Shown one piece after another: positions 57,323 to 64,000 of a stretch of DNA of 64,000 bases (the first letter of the stretch is position 1; every line of letters begins with the position of its first letter). The position numbers and the translations under genes are program-made. The notes under the pieces are model-generated. The model saw only the letters and a list, made by a program, of their open reading frames with translations. It was not told where the DNA came from and made no database searches. The DNA lies in contig NBIV01000014.1 in assembly GCA_003194525.1 (NCBI GenBank), positions 62,001 to 126,000 on the forward strand, read 5' to 3'. The DNA is from Gracilariopsis chorda. Taxonomy: Eukaryota; Rhodophyta; Florideophyceae; Gracilariales; Gracilariaceae.

Positions 57323-59185
57323 CTATTTCGCTGTTGGTCTTGTTTGCAGTGAGTTTAGGTAAGCTTCAGAAATAGTCATGTCGGCTTGACGCAGCATCTT
57401 CTTCTGCTCTAGGCCATCGCGTCGAATTGCGACGATGAGTTTTTGTTGCCATATCACTATATCGTCCACCTTTCTCACAGCTTCCGCGGTGATAGTTTTG
57501 TGTACCCGCCCTTTCATCCCGGAGGTTCGTCCCTTCCGTGGCGAAATCCACGTGCCCAAAACGCCGTGTTCTATGGACGAAGGGCTCACAATCTTCTCTT
57601 CTACCAAATGTGGCCCGTGTGTAAGCACTATTCCGTAAAGCTCGTTGACCTCGGCCCATAGCTTGCGAATTTGTGACCATAAACGTACTCGATGGAACCC
57701 AAACTTTGTAAAGCCTAACCCTCGCTTGTGCTCACCCCCAAAAATTGAGGCGGATGACCTCTTCTCTAACATTTCTTGGTTAGTGCCGCGTGACGATGAA
57801 AGCACAGATGATGCTTCCGTGCACAGAGAATCAATGTCCATGAGAACTGCTTGTTCTAGTTGTGAATCGCGGGGCTGATGGATACGGTTTTCACTGGAAG
57901 ACACTCTGTCGGCCGGTCGCCTTGTCGTCACATGTGGGCTGACTGGACTTCCGATGAGCGAGTGTTCATCTTCACTATCAGGGTCTGCGCCTACTCGACG
58001 AATTCGTTGTCTCCGGCGGCTATCGCGGTCCGCAACGAATGAGGCTGAACTCCTCGATGACCCCGGCACTTTCCGAATTCTCTTTGGCGAATCGCCGATT
58101 TTCAGGCGCGGTTCACTCTGCCCAGCCGTACGCTCGTGAACACTGGAGGATCGATTCTGCCAAAGCGGCTCAGTGGACGCAGAGCGCCCAAGTGTTGTAG
58201 GTGATGCATTGTAAGACAGAGCGCGCTTGACTACGAGAGGAATGCGGCGATTATCAGCGCGTTGCGGCAGTGAGCGTTGGGTCTGCAATGGATAGCCACG
58301 ACTTGATTGGCGGTTTGCGGAAGAAGAGGCTCTATCTGTGCGGCTAAGCAGGCGATCCGAGGGAGAATCTGTGGGTTGCGGGGTTGCGGAATGATGCGGT
58401 TTGGAGTGAACGAAAAGATTTCTGGCAATCCTTCGCGAACTTGTGTGGCGTCGAGAGGAGTCTTGGGTGAACGAAGTTCCTCTCGGAGACATGGATCGGG
58501 AAGGCTTATACAGCGCCGGACGGTCTGACATGTCTGACACAGTGGGTCGTTGACTACGGTCCACATTGCCGACAAGGGTGTATAGAACGGAAAGCTTTTC
58601 GGAGAGAGTGGTGAGCAAGTAGTGGATGCGAACCTGGTCATGCAAGGTACAGCGAATGTGATCGACCAAGGTTGCGACCTGTTCACGACGAATGTGCATG
58701 GCGCGCAGGCGCGGAGCAATGGCGGTTGCATTAGCGCCGTGGAAATGCTTGGCTTCTATAACGCGCATTCGGGAGCGCGCTTGTTCAAGATGGTGCGACT
58801 GGTTGGCGATATGGTCCAGACGGGCGCTGCACTTGGAGAGGGCTATTTGGAGAATGCGGTGATTGGTCGGTTCGGCGGTGGTGAGCATGTCCTCCAGACG
58901 GATGCGGATGAGTTCGTGACGTTCGCGCTCGTCGTCGAGATGGGCGTTGGCGAGGACGGCGGCGGCTAGTGCTGCGTACTCGTCGCGCAGGGCGCGGCGG
59001 TGGAGCTGGGACGAGACGGCTTCTGCGGTGTGGAAGGGTGGCCTGGAGGGGGGGTTGAGGGCGATGTCCGATGAGACGGTGGAGGTGGCTGAAGACAGGG
59101 ATGCGGATGGGGCGAAGGGGTTGTAGCGATGATGGGGGCTGGGAGGTGAGGGGGGGCGTCTATTGACGTATTGTGTATAGTCCAT
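57323..59185 (-). CDS. Large coiled-coil/disordered protein of unknown function
   Basis: A 620-residue single exon starting at the ATG at 59185. A Pro/Ser-rich N-terminus (about 1-55) is followed by a long helical region (about 60-215) with heptad-like Leu/Ala and many Arg/His. A Ser/Arg-rich disordered region spans about 220-480. A helical C-terminal domain (about 490-615) includes FGFHRVRLWSQIRKLWAEVN and KVDDIVIWQQKLIVAIRRDG. No enzyme motif or membrane segment is seen. The pattern suggests a cytoskeletal or scaffold protein, but this is only a guess. A pyrimidine-rich tract on the coding strand precedes it. Confidence 0.68.
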   Translation of the reverse strand: MDYTQYVNRRPPSPPSPHHRYNPFAPSASLSSATSTVSSDIALNPPSRPPFHTAEAVSSQLHRRALRDEYAALAAAVLANAHLDDERERHELIRIRLEDMLTTAEPTNHRILQIALSKCSARLDHIANQSHHLEQARSRMRVIEAKHFHGANATAIAPRLRAMHIRREQVATLVDHIRCTLHDQVRIHYLLTTLSEKLSVLYTLVGNVDRSQRPTVSDMSDRPALYKPSRSMSPRGTSFTQDSSRRHTSSRRIARNLFVHSKPHHSATPQPTDSPSDRLLSRTDRASSSANRQSSRGYPLQTQRSLPQRADNRRIPLVVKRALSYNASPTTLGRSASTEPLWQNRSSSVHERTAGQSEPRLKIGDSPKRIRKVPGSSRSSASFVADRDSRRRQRIRRVGADPDSEDEHSLIGSPVSPHVTTRRPADRVSSSENRIHQPRDSQLEQAVLMDIDSLCTEASSVLSSSRGTNQEMLEKRSSASIFGGEHKRGLGFTKFGFHRVRLWSQIRKLWAEVNELYGIVLTHGPHLVEEKIVSPSSIEHGVLGTWISPRKGRTSGMKGRVHKTITAEAVRKVDDIVIWQQKLIVAIRRDGLEQKKMLRQADMTISEAYLNSLQTRPTAK

Positions 59186-61014
59186 TGTTCTGTGTGTGGC
59201 TCAAATAAGGGGTGTTGGGTGAAGGCGATGCGGAAAAGATGAAGACAGGTGGTGCGGTAGATGAAGTATCGCTAGAAGGAATCCGGTAGCGTCGGTAGAT
59301 GGTTGTATATATGGGGGGGGGAGTTGATGTGGGCGGGACAGGGATATGGAGATACGATTGGACTGTTCCAGTACGGGGTCGGTGCAAAAAAGTGTAGGTG
59401 GACAAGTGGTGAGATGGGGGCGGGGGCGAAGATGGTAGGTGTAAAGAGCAGTCCGGAAGGGGGTGGGAAGGGGGAGGGGTGGGGAAGTTGAACACGTCGA
59501 GCCAGATGGCGGTGCAAGCGTTGCTGGGCGCATTGGAAGAGCGCGGTCTCTCGCGGGAAGGCGCACGCCTCCTGCGAGACGCAGCGTTGGCGGCGTGTGG
59601 TGTGCGTGGTGGGGCGCGTGCGTCGCCTCGGGCGAAGCGCGGCTGCGGCTCCGAAAACGAAAGCTCGATGACGTATCGTGGTAACCCGTTAAGCGGTTAC
59701 GCGCGCTCGGTAGCGCCGGCCGCCGCCAAGAGCGCAGTGGCGCTGCAGCAGTGGCGCGCGCTCGCGCACAGTATGATACGGTACGCCGCGTAACGCCGGT
59801 CACGTTGTGCGCTGCCGCGGGCCACCGCCGGTCCACAACGTTTCGGTTGCAGAGCCGGTTCGTTGCGTTTCGCGCGCGCAACAACCACCAAGCTGAGAAT
59901 GCTTCGCGGAATACACAACGTGGACCAATCGCCGGCGGCGTAGGCACGCGCGACATGTGCCGCCCCTTTTCGTTCAGTTGAGCTGTGCCTTTGCTCTCGC
60001 TGGTTGACCAGCTGTCACGCTTGCGCTTCGTCACGCTCCCTTAATAGAACAGCCCCCAATTTGAGTTGTCTACGTCTTCGCAAGTCCGATGCATCGCCCG
60101 CCCCTGCCTCGCCAACACTCGTGTTCGCCTTCTTGATCCCGCCAAGCCGTCCGTTTCTCCTCGCGCAGAAGCAGTGGTCGGGGCGCAGCCCTCTAACCAA
60201 ATTCAAATCTAATCCTTTACTACGCCGCCGAAAGCTTTCGGAACCATCTTGCTCCAACCCACCGCCAACACGCTTCCACAACGCTGCTCCACGCTACTTC
60301 TTGCACCTCTCTCGTAAACTCGCATACTGAATGCGGTTTGCTGTCCCCTCTTTTCCGCAGTTGCATCCTTTAGCGCATCAAAGTGCGCTTCTCCGCGCGC
60401 CTTGCACAAGCTACGCTGCTGCTCTCGCAACAGCAGCCCCGTTGTCCTTCCAACTTAGCCGCCCCATCCACTCGCAATCGGTTTGCCAAGCGAACGTGCC
60501 ACACTTTTAAACCTATCCGGGCATGCAAACCTCTCAACCGTAACTTGGCACAAACCGCGCTCACCAAACAGCATGCTAGAGGACGATACCATACCACACA
60601 CGTAAGCCGCCGCACAGCGAACATCCACAAAACGCCGTGTACGGAGCGCGCACCTCTTGCAGAAAAAACGAATCCTACCTCTAACGTCAACATCCGTCAC
60701 ACGTCCTCGCCACTTCGAACGAGCCATCCCGAATGGCTCAATTTATTCTGGCACATGTAATTGAGTTCTGGAAACCTAAAAACTTTCCACTTTTTGAAAC
60801 CGTCGCACCATGGCGCGTGAAACAGCTCCGCTGAACACCCACCTCCTCGCGATCGAACAACCACTCGAGAGCCCCCCAAGCCCTCATCTCTCAACCCCCC
60901 GCCTTCCACCCTTACGCTTTGTACAAACCGTTGTGGCTGCTGTCGTGCTGCAACCCTACCTTTTGTAACTCTTAGCGCACTCTGCGACACTCCGTCCGAA
61001 TCGCTCCCATCGCC
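59186..61014. other. Divergent intergenic region, GC-rich
   Basis: About 1.8 kb between the coiled-coil gene (minus) and hisB (plus). 59190-59480 is purine-rich on the plus strand, with a G9 run at 59316. 59500-60000 is GC-rich with contradictory frames on both strands. 60800-61014 is C-rich on the plus strand and probably the hisB leader. No gene called. Confidence 0.45.
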
Positions 61015-61815
61015 ATGTCCATTTTTGCCTTTTGCACCTCTTCCTTCCTTCACACACCCTCACGTCTCGCCCACCCAACGCACATTTGCAACCGCCATGT
61101 GCCGCACACTGCCCCCATCTCTCTCTCATCGCCTTCGCCACCACATGTGACTCCACCATCTCCCCCCACTTTCCCGCCATCCCGAACGGCCACCATCACG
61201 CGAACCACAAACGAGACTGCCATTACGCTCACCCTAAACCTCGACGGAACCGGCATCTGCGATGTGCACACCGGTATTCCATTCCTTGATCACATGCTCG
61301 CCCAGTTATGCTCGCATGGCTTGTTTGATCTCTATCTGCGTGCAAAAGGAGATTTGTGGATTGACGACCATCACACCAATGAGGACATTGGAATCACCCT
61401 GGGCATGGCTATAGCCAAAGCGCTATCCAACAAGAAGGGCATTCGCCGCTTTGGCCATTTTGTCGCCCCTCTTGACGAGAGTCTCGTGGAAGTTGTGTTG
61501 GACTTTTCAGGAAGAGCACATTGTGAGTACGCATTACAAATCCCTACACAGCGAGTTGGCACCTACGATACTCAGCTTGTCCGAGAGTTCTATCATGCGC
61601 TGGCTGGCAATGCGCAGATGACTTTACATGTGGTTCAACGCGCAGGCCTAAATAGCCATCATATTATTGAGGCCAGCTTCAAAGCGTTTGCAAGAGCTAT
61701 TAGAATGGCTGTTGAGTTTGATCCTAGGCGCTTGGATACCATTCCGAGTTCGAAAGGTGTATTGACCGACGCTGCTGCCTTGGATTCCAAGTCTAAATCC
61801 AACCCGACTGCCTAA
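61015..61815 (+). CDS. hisB: Imidazoleglycerol-phosphate dehydratase, plastid-targeted
   Basis: A 266-residue single-exon protein. The first 60 residues are Ser/Pro/His-rich, fitting a plastid transit peptide. The mature enzyme starts at about residue 62 ([17 protein letters not shown]). Metal-binding motifs are [14 protein letters not shown] (about 122-135) and the partner [20 protein letters not shown] (about 220-239); [19 protein letters not shown] and [20 protein letters not shown] are also diagnostic. HisB removes water from imidazoleglycerol phosphate in the sixth step of histidine synthesis. The mature length equals monofunctional IGPDs. The stop lies about 28 bp from the stop of the convergent hydrolase. 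A decayed copy is at 3853-4561. Confidence 0.97.
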   Translation: MSIFAFCTSSFLHTPSRLAHPTHICNRHVPHTAPISLSSPSPPHVTPPSPPTFPPSRTATITRTTNETAITLTLNLDGTGICDVHTGIPFLDHMLAQLCSHGLFDLYLRAKGDLWIDDHHTNEDIGITLGMAIAKALSNKKGIRRFGHFVAPLDESLVEVVLDFSGRAHCEYALQIPTQRVGTYDTQLVREFYHALAGNAQMTLHVVQRAGLNSHHIIEASFKAFARAIRMAVEFDPRRLDTIPSSKGVLTDAAALDSKSKSNPTA

Positions 61816-61843
61816 CTTGCAACCTTTGCTTGATCAATGTGTT

Positions 61844-63019
61844 TCAGAGTACTTCACGCAATTGTGACCCCAACCACTTTGCAACCTTGTCCGCGTGCAG
61901 AGCTGACAGCTCATGACCCCCCCGTAACACCCGGGCGATTTGTAATGCGCCCCTGCGTATCGCAGCTTTTGTTAGCGCCTCCCCACGTAGCACTTTAGCG
62001 ATTTTGTTCTCATTCCTCTGCGCAGCCTCGTACAATCGTTGAGATACCTCTTTTGTGAGTTGTGGCTCGTGATCATGAAACGTTGTGGCAGTGAAGGGTA
62101 CATTTGGCAGAGAAAGCTCGCCAACAAGAGCCACATTTCTTCGCACCAATGTGCGTCTGGCCGCAGCAATCGAGCTGGGTGGCGCGTAATACTGATCCGT
62201 GGCCAGGTGAACAAACAGCGTGCTTGGATACTTATCACTTGCATTTCGCAATGCGCGTTGGTTTCCGGGTGAGATATACAATGCTTGACTGGCTATGGGT
62301 AGTTCATGTGCCAGCACACTCAACATCGTTGCTCCCGAGGAGACGCCGAGTGCTGTAATGGGAACCGCAGAAGCAATTTGATGTTCTGTCATCCACTGTC
62401 GCACGGCGACCTTGACGCGCATGACGTCTTCGTTTTCTCTACTTGGGAACCGTGTGCTCCAGCAACCGGTGACTCTGTTCTGAGAAGTGAGCGCAAGCAG
62501 GGCGAAACGCTGCCGGAGCAGCTCCGAGCTCACGAGCTTGTGTTCTGGAAGTGAGAACCAATCCTCGGCATTTTGAGAGCATCCATGAAATAGCAAGGCC
62601 ACTCCTCGTAGCTTAGTTGGAGCAAAAGGATTGCTGTACGCACCATCGACGTCGCCGATCCGAACTGAACGAAAACCGCTCTCCAACGTGTGACCAGACA
62701 AAGGGATCGCGCCATCAGAATACCCATGATCACGTGAAAGCAAAGGAAAGGGTAGAAGCTTTCGGAACCAGGCAGCGACCCGCTGTACCACGCCCGGTTT
62801 CTGCTCTTTTGGCGTTTGCACCTGTGAGCTTGATGCGTTCAAAGTCCTATCAGGGTTTGCAGGTTTGTCGATCGTTCTGGATGATGACAGGTTCAGTGAC
62901 TTAGTGTCAAGCAAGGATTGCTGAGATGAAATTTGACCTCCATCCCTCATCTTCACAAGCAGGAGCAAGGCGAAGGTAGCAGCAATATATATGCTTGCAA
63001 ACATTGTTCGAGGATGCAT
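61844..63019 (-). CDS. Membrane-anchored alpha/beta-hydrolase (copy 2)
   Basis: A 391-residue protein read from the ATG at 63019, which aligns with the start of the paralogue at 4592-5773; the frame continues upstream to 63142 but that part has no counterpart. The signal anchor (about residues 5-20, MFASIYIAATFALLLL) is conserved in position, not sequence. A variable Ser/Pro stalk of about 90 residues follows. The hydrolase core contains LLFHGCSQNAEDWF, TSQNRVTGCWSTRFPSRENE, GVSSGATMLSVLAHE (nucleophile elbow), HLATDQYYAPP and TTFHDHEPQLTKEV (candidate His). The two copies share most core residues but differ in the stalk and C-terminus. The role is unknown; the association with hisB is positional, inherited by duplication, and does not imply a histidine-pathway function. 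Confidence 0.75.
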   Translation of the reverse strand: MHPRTMFASIYIAATFALLLLVKMRDGGQISSQQSLLDTKSLNLSSSRTIDKPANPDRTLNASSSQVQTPKEQKPGVVQRVAAWFRKLLPFPLLSRDHGYSDGAIPLSGHTLESGFRSVRIGDVDGAYSNPFAPTKLRGVALLFHGCSQNAEDWFSLPEHKLVSSELLRQRFALLALTSQNRVTGCWSTRFPSRENEDVMRVKVAVRQWMTEHQIASAVPITALGVSSGATMLSVLAHELPIASQALYISPGNQRALRNASDKYPSTLFVHLATDQYYAPPSSIAAARRTLVRRNVALVGELSLPNVPFTATTFHDHEPQLTKEVSQRLYEAAQRNENKIAKVLRGEALTKAAIRRGALQIARVLRGGHELSALHADKVAKWLGSQLREVL

Positions 63020-64000
63020 CGTTGTTCCTTGAGAAGGCGTAGCATATACGGGAAGTGCCACTAGCATGAGGAAGAATACGGAGTGCTTGTTTTCGGACCC
63101 AGACTGGAACCTTGTGTGCACATTGCTTCCGGCTGGTGCCACTCGAAGAATGACATTGCGTTCTCCTTGTTTTCTTTATTGCATGCTCCGTTTTCTAATT
63201 GGAAATGTTTAACGAGCATGGCAGAGGAGTGACGTGCATTAATTTTAGTAGTACGCTGTCTGTCACATGTATCTTGTGTTACTCTTGTGTTTTCTGATGC
63301 CTGTCTGTGATGTTGGCGGGTAGCTTTGTAATAGATCCGATGATGGTTGCACAACTCACACTTCCGGCCACACTACTCCTAGAACCGGAACAGAGAAGCA
63401 TGTGCTATTGAAAGAGCAATACAGCTCCTGTGATGTGAGTATGACTATACTACCCCAGACATGCAAGGGGCTCTTGACGGTTCAAGCGTTGACGGAAATC
63501 CGAGCACATCAGAACAGAAACAAGCTCTTGATTGCGTTTGTTCGGTACGTAGTCTGTAACAATGGGAACCATCTACACTCGATTCGAATTGCGCTTTGCG
63601 CGGGGCTGTTGTCGAGGTTATGGTCTGAATTGTAAGACCCAACATGTTCGACTATACAATGCACGAAGAATCTCTGTACCTCATAGGAAAGACTAGTCGC
63701 GACATTAGCTTCCATGAGATTGTACATGAATTATCCCGTCTGGTGGCTTAACTTTCAGGGTAACAAATGAACTGTACTTGTTCATTCCTGTTCTCTGCGC
63801 ATGGCATCAGTGGGCAAAGTAGTGTCAATGAAGGCTCTTTCAACCTTGACATCTTCCTACGCACAAATTCGCGCTTGATATCACATCGTTTGATACTCGA
63901 GCCCCTGAGGTGTGCAAAACTGATTCTGGACTAAGAAAAGCAAAGTATTTGGCTTCTTGACCATGTGTGCTTGATGCCTTCAGCTTCTTGTCTAACATAT
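63020..64000. other. Intergenic to window end, no gene seen
   Basis: No motif-bearing frame on either strand in the last kilobase. The hydrolase frame stays open to 63142. Frames up to 97 codons near 63061-63354 have no support. Confidence 0.5.

Noticed and set aside
61015-63019. hisB-hydrolase as an operon or functional pair
   Set aside because: The genes are convergent on opposite strands; linkage is explained by physical proximity and duplication.
1-64000. CRISPR array, prophage or bacterial defence system
   Set aside because: No regularly spaced repeats or bacterial gene organisation; introns, LINEs and plastid transit peptides show a nuclear genome.

Overview
This window looks like nuclear DNA of a photosynthetic eukaryote, most probably a red alga. 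Three encoded proteins look plastid-targeted: tryptophan synthase beta, imidazoleglycerol-phosphate dehydratase and a CPP1-like membrane protein. Two N-termini (CPP1-like and a Gfo/Idh/MocA dehydrogenase) carry an early Ala-Phe-Val motif of the kind seen in rhodophyte transit peptides. Introns are rare and short (47-91 nt). Gene-rich islands alternate with repeat-rich, gene-poor stretches, and a decayed type IIC P-type ATPase relative is present, a class reported from red algae. The taxon is inferred; no rRNA or organelle marker is in view.

Layout. 0-3.8 kb holds LINE remnants and no gene. 3.85-5.8 kb holds a broken hisB facing an intact alpha/beta-hydrolase; 61.0-63.0 kb holds the intact version of the same convergent pair, so the cassette was duplicated. 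7.6-13.3 kb carries an IES2/INO80B-like protein, a GT77-type glycosyltransferase with an extra N-terminal domain and a small spliced MED28-like protein. 13.3-19 kb is GC- and pyrimidine/purine-rich and contains SGF29 (SAGA). 19-43 kb is the dense island: coiled-coil protein, MOCS2B and MOCS2A in a head-to-tail bicistronic arrangement, EH-domain endocytic protein, DMT transporter, RluA-type pseudouridine synthase with a 15-nt microexon, double-domain glycosyltransferase, Gfo/Idh dehydrogenase, TrpB, CPP1-like protein, RRP9/U3-55K, SMC6 with a one-base frame break, and a secreted protein. 43-57 kb is accessory: an LRR-HlyIII/PAQR fusion, an orphan membrane protein, a decayed and partly tandem-duplicated P-type ATPase, and at least eight LINE fragments of two families. 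57-59 kb carries a coiled-coil orphan.

There is no operon-like pathway. The identifiable genes are housekeeping: plastid His and Trp synthesis, Moco synthesis, chromatin and rRNA processing, DNA repair, glycosylation and trafficking. The most unusual items are the bicistronic MOCS2 unit, the LRR-PAQR fusion, the RluA microexon, the duplicated hisB-hydrolase cassette, a 26-bp LINE-tail insertion with a target-site duplication, and a family of short palindromes built on GGGTTAGC. I saw no coherent new multi-gene system such as a defence island or biosynthetic cluster.
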